This document shows positions 23,385 through 33,450 of a DNA stretch of 64,000 bases, piece by piece; positions within the stretch are counted from its first letter, which is position 1, and each line of letters opens with the position of its first letter. The notes below the pieces were generated by a model. The model saw only the letters and a program-made list of their open reading frames with translations, did no database searches and had not been told where the DNA came from. The stretch spans positions 67,627,415 through 67,691,414 of the forward strand of contig NC_087062.1 of the NCBI RefSeq assembly GCF_963678635.1, in the 5' to 3' direction. This DNA comes from Symsagittifera roscoffensis (Eukaryota > Xenacoelomorpha > Acoela > Convolutidae). The position numbers were made by a program, and so were the translations under genes.

Positions 23385-23541
23385 TAAATAGTATATAATA
23401 TAGCATGTGTAAACGAGATTTTTTTGTTTATTGTTATTTAAAAAGATATATAAATTGTGAGCGGATTACTGAATTCTTGAGGCCTTACCAAATGTAGGAG
23501 TGTAGAGGAATCGTATAAGGACATCGTTTAATTGTGGAGAA

Positions 23542-23952
23542 TTAATTCCAGGGGTCGGAAAAATCACAAGGGATGTGGCATAAGGGACAAAATTTTGCAG
23601 TATTAGGGAGGCATCTTGTACAAATAGGGATACCTTGATGGCAATCAGTAAGATGTTGATAGCTTGCCATACTCTGGGTCTGGGTATTTCCCCAATTTGC
23701 TTTTCTAACCATACTATCGCATAAACAACAAGGGAAATAATATAAAAGTGATTGGGTATAGTTTGGGACTTGGCAAAAGGGGCATAAAATTTGTCCATAT
23801 TTAGAAAAATGGGCTAACATTTGCTCATGACAGTCTATACAGATGAAGTGTGGTGGATGATGTGGCTGGTTATTTTGTTGTTTCTTGATTTTGGATTTTG
23901 GTAGGTAGCAAATCGGGCATTCAAGAGTGGGTTGTTGAATGGTTTTTCAAAA
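23542..23952 (-). CDS. RING-like zinc-binding ORF 3 (no ATG at its beginning)
   Basis: The minus frame is open from just after a TGA near 23955 to the stop at 23542-23544, about 135 codons. Its Cys pattern is CPIC, then PPHFICIDCHEQ, then CPFC, followed by a second cluster (CCLCDSM, HQGIPICTRC, CPLCHIPC), so there is zinc-ligand spacing for one RING-like unit plus a second treble-clef-like unit. RING proteins are usually E3 ubiquitin ligases, but several ligand positions are irregular. No ATG precedes the first CPIC, so the 5' end is lost, lies in another exon, or uses a non-AUG start. It resembles the two ORFs upstream and is part of a tandem family. Confidence 0.45.
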
Positions 23953-24147
23953 GTACTGTACAATGGGCTGAGAAACATAAAGAAAATTTTGGAAATAAAA
24001 ATAACAAGCTTGGAAAATTTTACAAATAAAAACACTGGTAAAGTTATTTGAATCAATTTAAATTGAGGAAAGATTAAAGCATAGGTCGATTCGAGGTTTG
24101 AAAATTGATGTTGATAACATCTTCGTCATTGTTGAACATATCATTTA

Positions 24148-24336
24148 TTATAATATATAAAATCTACTACTGCTTTTGACAGTAAATTTTTCCTCATCGT
24201 GGAAGCCAGGACTATAACGTTTGCAAAAAATATCCAACTGCTGTTGATCGGGATGAATATAAATACGATTTGTACGCGCTTGGTATCCGTCAACTTGGAC
24301 GAGGAGATTGTAATCAAGGACAAAATCAATTTCCAT
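24148..24336 (-). CDS. small hypothetical protein, 62 residues
   Basis: ATG at 24336; composition is protein-like (begins MEIDFVLDYNLLVQVDGYQA). It lies between two RING-like ORFs on the same strand with short spacers, so it could be a member of the same compact transcription unit. No motif recognised. Confidence 0.35.
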   Translation of the reverse strand: MEIDFVLDYNLLVQVDGYQARTNRIYIHPDQQQLDIFCKRYSPGFHDEEKFTVKSSSRFYIL

Positions 24337-24387
24337 TACCAAGCAGAACATTTTGTAACTTCCTAAACAAACAGCATAATTGTTTAT

Positions 24388-24627
24388 TCATTTTATATTG
24401 CCCTTACAGGTCTGACATTCGTGAATTTCTTCTAAATTTAGTACGTTAACATCCTGGCGGCATGTTTGGCATAAGAATTTGTCACAAATTTTGTTAGTTT
24501 TGGACTGAGGAGTCATGTAGCATTTATTATAAATAAATTGAAATGGTTGTGGATACTTTGTTTTTTGAAGTTTTTTAAATTGAAGGGTTGTTTTCAATTC
24601 TAGACAAACAGGGCATTCGTTTGCCAT
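24388..24627 (-). CDS. RING-like zinc-binding ORF 2, 79 residues
   Basis: ATG at 24627 is chosen because it directly precedes the conserved ECPVC motif and matches the start of ORF 1 (M-x-x-E-C-P). Cys pattern: CPVC near residue 5, a degenerate middle where the upstream paralogue has HLVCVSC (here QFIYNKC), then CQTCRQ and CQTCKG. It lacks the second zinc unit of ORF 1. Its ATG begins four bases after the stop of ORF 1, a spacing seen in polycistronic viral or operon-like units. It is probably a tandem duplicate losing ligands. Confidence 0.5.
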   Translation of the reverse strand: MANECPVCLELKTTLQFKKLQKTKYPQPFQFIYNKCYMTPQSKTNKICDKFLCQTCRQDVNVLNLEEIHECQTCKGNIK

Positions 24628-24631
24628 TGTA

Positions 24632-25009
24632 TTAAAGGAACTTATGCCCAAAATTCATCAAACCAATTTTTGAAAAACAGATAGGGCAGATGTTTTTGCA
24701 TTTCTCAATGCAGTTATTGCATACAGTAATATAAGGGTGCTTAACTATCATATGTTCACCCTTTCGTTTGTTTCTGGATAGCACTAATTGGTTGCAGATA
24801 TTACAGACATCATATTCTGTCATATTAATTACATGAATAATCTGCCTGCAATTGAGGCAAGGAATTTTTGCGAATGGTGTACTAGCTCTTAGCTTGAGTT
24901 TATTATAACAACTAACGCAAACTAAATGTGGTGGTTGTGCAGGTAAATTTTTTTGTAACTTTTTCATTTGATCGCAAATTTCCAAACGTATAGGACATTC
25001 AGTTGTCAT
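24632..25009 (-). CDS. RING-like zinc-binding ORF 1, 125 residues
   Basis: ATG at 25009. The first unit has CPIR (a degenerate CPxC), PPHLVCVSC and CLNCRQ; the second has CNIC, then H-x4-CxxC and CPIC, a better RING-like spacing. Both units end with the CPxC knuckle typical of RING fingers. The expected role, if functional, is ubiquitin ligation or protein binding, but the loss of a Cys in the first knuckle argues for divergence. It is followed after four bases by ORF 2. Intronless and AT-rich like the whole cluster. Confidence 0.5.
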   Translation of the reverse strand: MTTECPIRLEICDQMKKLQKNLPAQPPHLVCVSCYNKLKLRASTPFAKIPCLNCRQIIHVINMTEYDVCNICNQLVLSRNKRKGEHMIVKHPYITVCNNCIEKCKNICPICFSKIGLMNFGHKFL

Positions 25010-25018
25010 TCTCACTGC

Positions 25019-25400
25019 TCATTCAATCTGGTCTAGATCGCAGGAAATGGGAAGTGTTAGGCTATTTGCAAGACATAGTATTAAATGCCAGTATTTATTG
25101 CTTGGTTTAATAATGGTGCTGTGTAGTTCGCCATTATAAAGCGTGTCGAAATGATGAATTATAAAAATGGGGATTATTTTGAAATTTTCTGCAAGAATGA
25201 AGGAGTGTTGGAACCCTTTAATTTGGACAAAGGTTCCTTCGTAAAACAATTATCATTCTAGTCTTAGGTACAATTTTCACATTCAATATTGGTAGGACAA
25301 GACTCCGGGTGATCGGATACAAAAAGAAAGAATGGCCAATATCGGGAAGTGGGATAAATACTAATTTCCTTAAAGGTACCCGTTTCGATGTATCGAACAT
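25019..25400 (-). other. two overlapping small frames of unknown status
   Basis: Frames 25218-25400 and 25019-25249 overlap in different phases and both have protein-like stretches (GFQHSFILAENFKIIPIF in the second). They could be one gene with a frame break. No ATG starts the second frame. Confidence 0.25.
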
Positions 25401-26049
25401 TAACTATCATGTAAACTTGTTAATGTGGTTGTAATTCAAAGGTTTTATATTAATAACTGAAACTGTTTGGTCTTTATATTAAACATCATTTCTTTCTAAT
25501 TAGAAAAAACAGGTGGTTTTAGAAAAATTTCTGCATCTGTGTCGAAAGCAAGGAAATGACTTAGTTCAAGGAAATTAGGGTGATTTCCTGGAACTGTGAT
25601 TGTAGTTCATATACTGGAGTTAACCTTACTCACATGTAAAATATAAAAGTTTTCAGAGTGTTTTTCTACTCCAATGAGTGAGTAACGTAGGTTTGGTAAC
25701 CAGATAAACAGATTACGAGAGGTTAGTGAGATCATTTGAATGGAAATCGCTTACGTCTTTTGGCAGATGACTTAGGCAAGTATTCGACAAAACTAGGAAA
25801 AACTTCCAATATGGCGAGTTGTGGAAGACTTCAATTGTCCACGCATTACAATAATCGAAGTATAAAATAAGTTTTGGACAATATTAAACGTTACAAGCGT
25901 CGAAAGTTTTTTCTATTTAGTAAAGGAGTACGTGACGATTGTTGTGTTTAAATAGCATGAGTTTATGTTCAATTATTTTACTCACAAAAAATAATTTCTT
26001 CACAACCAGTTTCGAATATTGCTGAGTTTTTTTACTTTAAGATGTGAAG
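25401..26049. other. AT-rich stretch, no supported gene
   Basis: Nothing recognisable on either strand. Confidence 0.4.
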
Positions 26050-26084
26050 AATATCTTTGTACCTAGGATTGGTTTGCTTTACGA

Positions 26085-26260
26085 TAATATCTTAATTTTG
26101 ATTATGGTGAAAGTCGTTGATAATTAAGTGTAAATAGTTATCAATTGCTAGGGATGGTAAAATTGCTGTTGTGACTCGGGAATAAAATTTCTTTGGGAAA
26201 TGAGGACAAGATATAATTAAGCAGAAATTTTGATTTAGTGTATCGAGGAACATTTATTTT
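26085..26260 (-). pseudogene. third, most decayed copy of the 91-residue family
   Basis: The minus translation contains RVTTAILPSLAIDNYLHLII, which aligns with RIAAVDLPQLGTNNFIRLML of the intact copy at 26638-26913. No long open frame remains. Confidence 0.55.
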
Positions 26261-26319
26261 TCTCCAAATTTTATATTTGGAATGTATCAATTCAATTTTT
26301 TTGTTACTGGTTTAATACT

Positions 26320-26600
26320 TATACACAGAAGTGAATTCCTTCGAAATCGGTAATGACGACTGCTGAGCTATTTCCTTCAAGTAAAGAACAAATTTAATCG
26401 TATTTTTTGTTTGAAGAGTCAATTTCATTTTCTTGAACAGCTTCCTCAGGATAAGTTATTATCATAAGGTGAATTCAATCATTTGGTTTGGTTTTTGGTA
26501 ATCTTGCTGATGCTATTAATGCTGGTAGTTTGTTTGCGTAACCTGGGAGTTGAATTATTAAACAAATGTCTCGATCCAAAATTCCTACCATTATTTAAAT
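26320..26600 (-). pseudogene. second copy of the 91-residue family, with stops
   Basis: Reads along the intact copy for nearly its whole length (ILDRDICLIIQ against ILDRQVLLLIQ near the start; GIHFCV against GVHFCV at the end) but contains at least two in-frame stops, one just before IHLM and one in the middle. Tandem duplicate, inactivated. Confidence 0.65.
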
Positions 26601-26637
26601 GTTTGTGTTCAAGTAAATTCTTTGTATCGTGGTATTT

Positions 26638-26913
26638 TCACACACAAAAATGAACTCCTTCTGAAGTAATTTTTATGATAGCAGATTCGTTACTTTGAAG
26701 AAACGAACAGATATAATTATATTTTGGATTTGATGATTCAATGACAGCTTCATGAATCTTTTTTCCTGGATAAACAATTAGCATGAGGCGTATAAAATTA
26801 TTGGTTCCTAATTGAGGTAAGTCAACAGCTGCTATTCGTGTAATCAGTTTATTTGTAAGTCTGAAAAATTGAATTAGTAAAAGAACTTGTCTGTCTAAAA
26901 TATCGACTAGCAT
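26638..26913 (-). CDS. 91-residue protein, intact member of a tandem family
   Basis: ATG at 26913, TAG/TAA-bounded, no introns. The peptide begins MLVDILDRQVLLLIQFF and ends EGVHFCV. It has mixed alpha/beta composition, no signal peptide and no recognised domain. Two decayed copies follow immediately downstream on the same strand, which shows that this is a real evolving sequence and not a chance frame. It sits between the 122-residue ORF and the RING-like ORFs and may share their transcription. Confidence 0.5.
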   Translation of the reverse strand: MLVDILDRQVLLLIQFFRLTNKLITRIAAVDLPQLGTNNFIRLMLIVYPGKKIHEAVIESSNPKYNYICSFLQSNESAIIKITSEGVHFCV

Positions 26914-26971
26914 TTAGTCTATGGGGATGCACAGTTTTCTTGACGGCATTCTGAAATAGAAAACTGTTGCC

Positions 26972-27340
26972 TTAGATTGGTGTTATAGTGTTGTTGTTGG
27001 TGGTTGAATGAGGAATTGTTGTGCTAGAGATCGTTCCTATTACATTGTTCCGTAATAAATGTTCATTTTGGTTATTTAGGTCTGGGTATAAACCAGGTTC
27101 GTTTCGTGAATCTGGTGACATTAAGGGTACTGCAGGCTCATTCCGCTCTACCATAGGTATTGAAGCAGTGCTTTCTTGGTAAATATTTTGATTATGATTT
27201 TGTTGTCGTATTTGTTTTTGCCCTGAGTTTCGCAAGTCTGATGATTCAAGATTGGAATTTTCGTTTGAGAAAATGGAAGTAAAAACTGATAGAACGAAAA
27301 GGTTATAGGTTGCATCTAATATTATTTTCCAGAAGCTCAT
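26972..27340 (-). CDS. 122-residue protein with N-terminal hydrophobic anchor
   Basis: ATG at 27340. Residues about 6-23 (ILDATYNLFVLSVFTSIF) are hydrophobic and could be a signal anchor; the remainder is Asn/Gln/Ser/Pro-rich and probably disordered, with a GLYPDL motif. Sequence similar to the retroelement-associated direct repeat begins only a few bases upstream (about 27335), so the promoter region of this gene appears to have been replaced. First of the minus-strand small-ORF cluster. Function unknown. Confidence 0.4.
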   Translation of the reverse strand: MSFWKIILDATYNLFVLSVFTSIFSNENSNLESSDLRNSGQKQIRQQNHNQNIYQESTASIPMVERNEPAVPLMSPDSRNEPGLYPDLNNQNEHLLRNNVIGTISSTTIPHSTTNNNTITPI

Positions 27341-29412
27341 ACCTATTACCTTTCACTATTTTATTTTCTTTTATCTACTTAAGTCTTAACAAAAATAGTA
27401 CCCCTCAGGATTGGCAAAAACAAAACCCCTCCGGATTGGCAGAAACAAGACCTCTCCGGATTGGCAGAAACAAGACCCCTCCGGATTGGCAAAAACAAGA
27501 CCCCTCCGGATTGGCAAAATTGCGATTCTTCCCGATTGGCAAAAACAAGACCCCTCCGGATTGGCAAAATTGGGATCCTTCTGGATTGGCAAAATTGGGA
27601 CTCCTCCGGATTGGCAAAATTTGGACCCCTCCGGTTTGGCGAAATTGGGACCCCTCCGGTTTGGGACACCTCCGTGTTTATAAAAATAACTCTTTAGAGA
27701 CTTTCAAAATTTTCACCCGATACCCTTCCAGATACGTTCTCCGATGCTATTATGTTGTTTTTACTAACTAGGAAGGGTGTGTTTTTTTTCCTAGACCGGA
27801 TTGAAGCTAAGCCTCTTATTTGACAATTCACCTTAACTGTGAAGGGTCTTATTACTAGCACAGTTTCGACTCGACTATGATCTTCTTGTTCCCTTAGACT
27901 TGCCTTTTCAACTAGAACAGCGTAAAATTGCCTTTTTCAACCGTTGCTACTCTTTGGTAGGGGTGTAAGGGCTTTCCAAAGTTTTTTTTATAAAGCGTGA
28001 AGGGTCTACCTTTCCGAATTAGTGAATTTGCTGAAAACAATCTTAAAAAATTTTCACGCTTACTTTCTTAAATAATTGATGACTTTATGAGTAAGCTCAC
28101 GTAGTTTCTGATCTAACGGTACTAAGATCATCTGGATTTGTCCATTAGTTCTAAAGTTATAAACCAAAACGTCTTTTTTCTCTCAAAAAATTTTCTCTCT
28201 TATAGGTTCCGCCTAACTTTTTTCGCAATTCTGTTCTTTTCGGCTTAAAATTTATTGATCCGAAGGCCTATAATTTATTGATGCTCAGAAGACTTATACT
28301 CTTCTAGTTTAATGCAAAAAAAAACGATCTAAAACGTTCCAGCTGAAAAAATTTGCCAAAAAAATAATGCTATTAGGACCCCTCCGGATTGATGAATCCA
28401 CTAAATCAAACACATTAAGTTCGATTTCACTGTAACCCGGAAGGTTAACGGCAAGCGGGTTTTAAAACCTGTCAATTCGCTAGTGAACGTTGTCCGAACA
28501 ACAATTTTTACTGTCCTAACTCAAAAATTTCAAAATTTTTTCTTATTTTGTAGCGTTTCGTTTCTTCAAAAATCAAGAAAATTCGGTTTTTGGTCCCAAT
28601 TAGTTCCAACTACTTCTGAACTAAACTTAACCGGTTCTACCTATTATATTAGTACAGCTAAGATGTAACTTACTTTTTTAGCACTTTTTTCCGTTTGGAA
28701 AAATATCGGTATCTCAAATATCGCGATTTGTGGGGTTGGTCAAAATATCGCTATTTTGACCCTAAAAACCGGTCTGCTTAATGTGTTTTTTACTGAAAAA
28801 CGGTATAGGAGTATTATATCGGCTCTATAAAAACAATACTAGTAAAACTATACCCCTCCGGGTATGTCCAGTCTCCGAATTAGGGTGCTTAACTCGGAAA
28901 ATCGCAGTTCGGTGAAGGGTCACTACAGTGCAGTCACTGTCGAGCCCCCCACGGAGTAATATCTTACTTTTTGTACCAAAAGGGATACAAAACTTTTAAC
29001 GATACCCAACAGTTGATTTTTGTTGTCCTTGAGCCCCTTCTGGTCGCTCCTTGAACTGCTTGCCGGATCAGTCTTCTTCACTAATCCCGAGACCCTTCCG
29101 GATTGAGGGCAAATTAGCATTAACGTGCTTAAATACTCAAATACACTACATTACAAGCACCACAAACGGGCCACACAATTGATCGTAACAATCCTGACTA
29201 ATAAAAATGCCTGTAACAACAATATATCTAATAACAACAAACGGGAGGGTGGGATCACATCTCGTCTGGGAGGATGATTTCTACTGATTTTAAATTTTTT
29301 TTGTTTTTGGGTTTTTTTTCGGTTATTTTTTATGTTTTTTGTTTTTCTTAGGTACTATACTACTTTTTGTTTGGTTTCTTGTAGATCTTTAAGTGTTTTT
29401 GGTCACGTGCCA
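27335..29412. repeat. ~2.1-kb direct repeat R1 (LTR candidate)
   Basis: Co-linear and same orientation as 55896-57950 over its whole length, with many substitutions and small indels (clearly diverged). Shared landmarks: the CCGGATTGG minisatellite, GGTGAAGGGTC, CCAAAACGTCTTTTTT, a CAGTGCAG near the end followed by TCGAGCCCCCCAC, and the near-identical block from ACGGGAGGGTGGGATCACAT to ACTATACTACTTTTTGTTT. Both copies end near GTGCCA, after which they diverge. LTR status is inferred from placement around a retroelement; no primer-binding site or target duplication could be fixed. Confidence 0.6.
27403..27668 (+). repeat. minisatellite, ~25-base units with CCCCTCCGGATTGGC
   Basis: About ten units of the form GACCCCTCCGGATTGGCAAAA plus a few variable bases, with point variants. 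It generates long frames in all phases on both strands, none of which is a gene. Confidence 0.85.
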
Positions 29413-29668
29413 CTCAGGAAATGACGGGACCGCGAATCCCCCCACCCTTCCTGGTTCGTGAATTTTTGGTCTTAACTAAGGTTAAAAAGCTATTCACGGG
29501 AATCCGGAAGGCTTCCGCGTTCCGAACTACCCTTCCGCCCCGGCGGTTGGGGCCTTGTTACGGGCGTTATTATGAGCATCAACTCGGCGCGGAGTGCTCG
29601 TTAACGGTCCTACCGGTCATGGTGTTAAAAAGAATCATACCCAGGAGCACCATAAAAATATCTATGTA
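29413..29668. other. unique GC-rich spacer between repeats
   Basis: A GC-rich segment with no paired copy in the window and no convincing gene; an 82-codon frame at 29421-29669 is probably accidental. Confidence 0.4.
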
Positions 29669-31635
29669 ACATTCGCCCGGAAGTACATATCGACGGAAAA
29701 TAAAGCTAGGTTCTAAAACGACTGGCTAGCGTCTAGACACAGCTCTACATGTTTTTCACCGTCTCCGCCAAAGCCATTAGTTTTGGTGGTTTTCCTAACA
29801 TCGGGTCGACAAAAACGTTACTGCTTTCGGCTTCGGTCAAAACACTCAAATTAACTTAATTATATGCAAGAATAGTGAGCTCATAGCTGGCTCTCAGCAT
29901 CCCCAGAACACGAGGTCACTCCTAAAAACAAGGATACTACTATTTACTATATTACTATTGTTTTTGTTCAGTAGATAAAAATCATCATCTCCATGGAAGA
30001 TGGATCAACCCTTTCCCTCAACTCCTAGCTTCTCCTTATCTGAAAATGATTCTGGATATTAGTTAAATTCAATTCAGGACATAAACAGGAAGCTAAAAGT
30101 TTGCATAAAACAGTTTGAGTTCAAGTCTCGAGACCCCTCCGGATTCTGGAATCCGGGGAAATAACGTTTTTTATCTCCTTTCCAGAAGTCTGGACACACA
30201 CTGTCCCAACACCCTTCACCGTTTGCGAGAATTGCCCTGTACCGATTGTAGCGACACAATCGTTACAACTCGGAACGGTCTTTGATAATTCCCAGTTGTA
30301 TCTCGTTATTTTCTCGTCGTTAATTCTATCGCAACTATTGTTGTTGTGTTTCTTCCTCGTTTATCTCCAGAATGACCGTTTCAATCATTTCTCGGAAGTG
30401 TGACGTCACAAATCGAATTCTTAAAATTTAAAACTTCCAGAATATTCTGACCTTCACGTTTCGTCCAATCGTCCAAATAACGTCGTTAATCTGCCAAAAC
30501 CACCAATCCTTCAGGTCAGTGGCTACGAATTCGAAATTGCATTTTCGTCCATTCTTGTCGAATGTCACACCATTGGAGATGGATTGACTCTTTCCTTTTT
30601 TCTAACTACTCATGCACTGAACTACTATATAAAATTGGAGTTAACTAAACCGTTCAGGGCATTACAGAAGCTAAAAAATTTGTGTTCAACAGTCTCTCAC
30701 AAAATGTAACATTCGCCCGGAAGATACATATCGACGGAGAACAAAACTAAGTCCTAAGACGACTGGCTAACGTCTAAACAGAGCTTTGCATGCTTTTCAC
30801 CGTCTCTACCAAGCCAGTACTTTCGGTGGTCTTTCTAACAACGGGTCGAAAAAAAAACGTTTCTGCTTTCGGCTTCGGTCAAAACACTCAAATTAACTTA
30901 ATAACATGCAAAAATAGTGAGCTCATGGCTGGGTCTCAGTATCCCCAGACCACGAGGTTACTCCTAAAAACAGGGCTACTACTACTTATTGAATTATTAT
31001 TGTTTTTGTTCAGTAGATAAAAATCATCATCTCCATCGAAGATGGATCAACCCTTTCCCCCAACTCCTAGCTTCTCATCTTAGTAGAATGAATTCGGATG
31101 TTAATTAAATTCAATTCAGGACATAATAGGGGAGCTAAAAGTTCATATAAGACGATAAAAGTTTCAGTCCCGAAACCCCTCCTGATTCTCGAATCCTCTG
31201 AATCAAGCACATTAAGCTTGATTTCTCTATAACGCGGAGGGCTGGTTTCCACCCCTCACTGTTGTTGGCAATTGCCTTGCAACTATTGTAGCGACACAAT
31301 AGTTGCAACTTGGAGCGGTCTCTGCTACTTCTGTTTTTCTCTGATTCCGATTATCAATCTTCTCGTTGTTGTCGTTGTCGCAACTATCGTTGTTGTGTTG
31401 CTTTTCAGTTTTTCTGCCAAAATGGCCGTTTCTGACGTTTCTGAGAATTGTTACGTCATCACTTCGAAAATTTAAAATTTAGGAATTTCCGAATCCTTCA
31501 GCCTTCACGATTTGTCCAATCGTTCGATTAACGTTCTTATTCCTTCTAAATCGCCAATTCGGAAGGTTCGCTGCTAAAAATTCGAAATCGCCGAATCTGC
31601 ATTTTGGCACATTCTGGTCGAATGTCACATACTCC
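29669..31635. repeat. ~1-kb tandem repeat, two units (R2, R3)
   Basis: Units start at about 29669 and 30706, both with GTAACATTCGCCCGGAAG, and stay co-linear (diverged) to GTCGAATGTCACA near 30570 and 31625. Within the first unit, 30575-30705 is a further partial copy of 29985-30110. They share motifs with R1 (CCCCTCCGGATT, CACATTAAGCTTGATTT) so they belong to the same repeat family. No protein coding seen. Confidence 0.65.
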
Positions 31636-32345
31636 CCGGACATTCCGGTCAATGTCCTCATTGAATCTCGCAATGTTCGTAAAATAGATACAGTGTCATC
31701 GAACAGAATTTACAAAATGCACGAAATTACTTTTATCCACGTCATATCGACTCACTGCAGAATATAAATGGCATCATACTACATCACTATAGCCTTCAAA
31801 TTCTTTCATTAATCCGCACATTGAGGATATGACCTAAGATAAAAACATATTTTCCGACTTCCAATGTCAATGTCCTGATTAAAACTTTTTCTCCTAGATT
31901 TAAAAGGTGTTGGTTTGCAGGACAGTCCTGCCAACCAACAAGCTAAAATTATCCTACTATGCTTCTTCCCTTCGGAAATCTTGCTTGTTATTGTCCTGAA
32001 TATTAAAACTAAGAAACTCTGTGGTTAGAAAGAACAATGAAACAATCTCCCTCTTCGAGAGATTACCCAAGCCTTTCACGTCACCACAAAGTGATCAGTT
32101 CTCCTAGCTGATTAAAAACAGTCATGTAGGCTGGAATATTTAAATATACTCCTTCACTCAAGCCTTTCTAAATAAATAGTAAGTAAGTGTCTCTAAAGCC
32201 ACTCAACTAAAATCAAAATGCAAATTTATAAATGCAACAATTTCAAAACTCAACTAAATGTTTCAGTTTTCAATTACAACTTGGTTGCTTGTTTTCTCAC
32301 TTGAGTTTCTTCACACACATAAAACAATTCTGAGTTTTAACTTTT
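31636..32345. other. non-coding 3' flank of the minus-strand retroelement
   Basis: No open frame. It lies between the last retroelement ORF (ending at 32452) and the repeats on the left, and probably includes the element's 3' UTR. A polypurine tract could not be singled out. Confidence 0.4.
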
Positions 32346-32451
32346 TCTTCATCACTCCTTTGTTTTCTTCTTTTATCGTCGTTTAGAAGTTCTAATACTT
32401 CTAAATTCTTCTAATTTCATCTCTTTTTGCATCTCGTTTTTCGGCTATTCG

Positions 32452-32994
32452 TCAGTGTTCCATTTCCTCCTCCTGTGATAATGACTCTGCACTCTCAGTT
32501 TCTGTATCCTGCAACACGTCGTTAGCTATCCTGACGCTGTTGGAAGCCGTCCTCCAACACTTCTGCTCTTCTACCCTCTGTTTGCAACAAGGTAGGGGAT
32601 CCACGTTAGATTCTCTGTTCCTGCAGAAGCTGTTGTGGAGACACAACGTCACATTTCTCTCCAAATCTTCCTTTAACATCTCTGCCTTCTCCTTTCCACT
32701 ACGTTCACTTCTCCTGGAAATTCTTTTCACAGCAAAGGTCACTGCATTCCGATGAGTCACGAGAGCCCGCTTGAAAGCTCCTGCTCCAATGTCCAGCTGA
32801 TATTCACTGTACACTCTGCCGTGCTTCGACATATGCTTTTTAGCATATTCGTACAACCATGCAGTCATGTTAGCTCTGAACCAGAGCACCAATCGTTTTC
32901 TTGCCCATATCTTCTTCACTTCCATCGGAATGTTTAGAATTTTGCACATTGTCTCAAAAAGATCTAAATCTTTTAGACAATACAATTTCCGCAA
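32452..32994 (-). pseudogene. post-pol protein, C-terminal fragment (copy 1)
   Basis: Identical in sequence to 36282-36824. It continues the frame of the ORF before it after an in-frame TAG (32995-32997) and has no ATG of its own at the start. Ends EEEMEH. Basic, with Arg/Lys-rich helices and Cys pairs near LPCCKQRVEEQKC. No family recognised. Confidence 0.6.
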
Positions 32995-33450
32995 CTAATC
33001 TCTCGTTGGCGCTTCCTGTCTATTGTTCTCTCTTACGTGAGCTTCCAGCCATCGTATCGCCATCATAACTCCCACTATCACTATTGTTATGGGCTGTGAT
33101 GAGTGTGGTAAACCCATGGAGAGCATCTCTCCAGAGTCCCAGATCAACATCAGATTACTACGCTTGGGATAACACCAGGTCTGCAGCAAGCAGAGGCAAG
33201 GAAACTCGTCATGTGTCATCATGATGCACCTCGAATAACGTTTTCCCGAAGCTTCCAGTAATGGTTCCACTTTCATCATCCTTCGGTGGACTTCATCATT
33301 CTCGTCTACTGTATTGTAATCTGTGACAGTTGATCCTCTCTGTTTCTGTCTCTCAAAGTCTTTGAAGTTCCCGCTCACGTATCCCATGAACTTCGTTCCT
33401 AGTATTGATTCCAACTCTTCCTTGGTTCTCTCTGGAACTGCTGAGAACAT
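32995..33450 (-). pseudogene. post-pol protein, middle fragment (copy 1)
   Basis: Identical to 36825-37280; in frame with both neighbours and separated from them only by TAG codons (33451-33453 and 32995-32997). Confidence 0.6.

Noticed and set aside
27379-27771. Several overlapping 70-150 codon frames in both strands
   Set aside because: All arise from the CCGGATTGG minisatellite.
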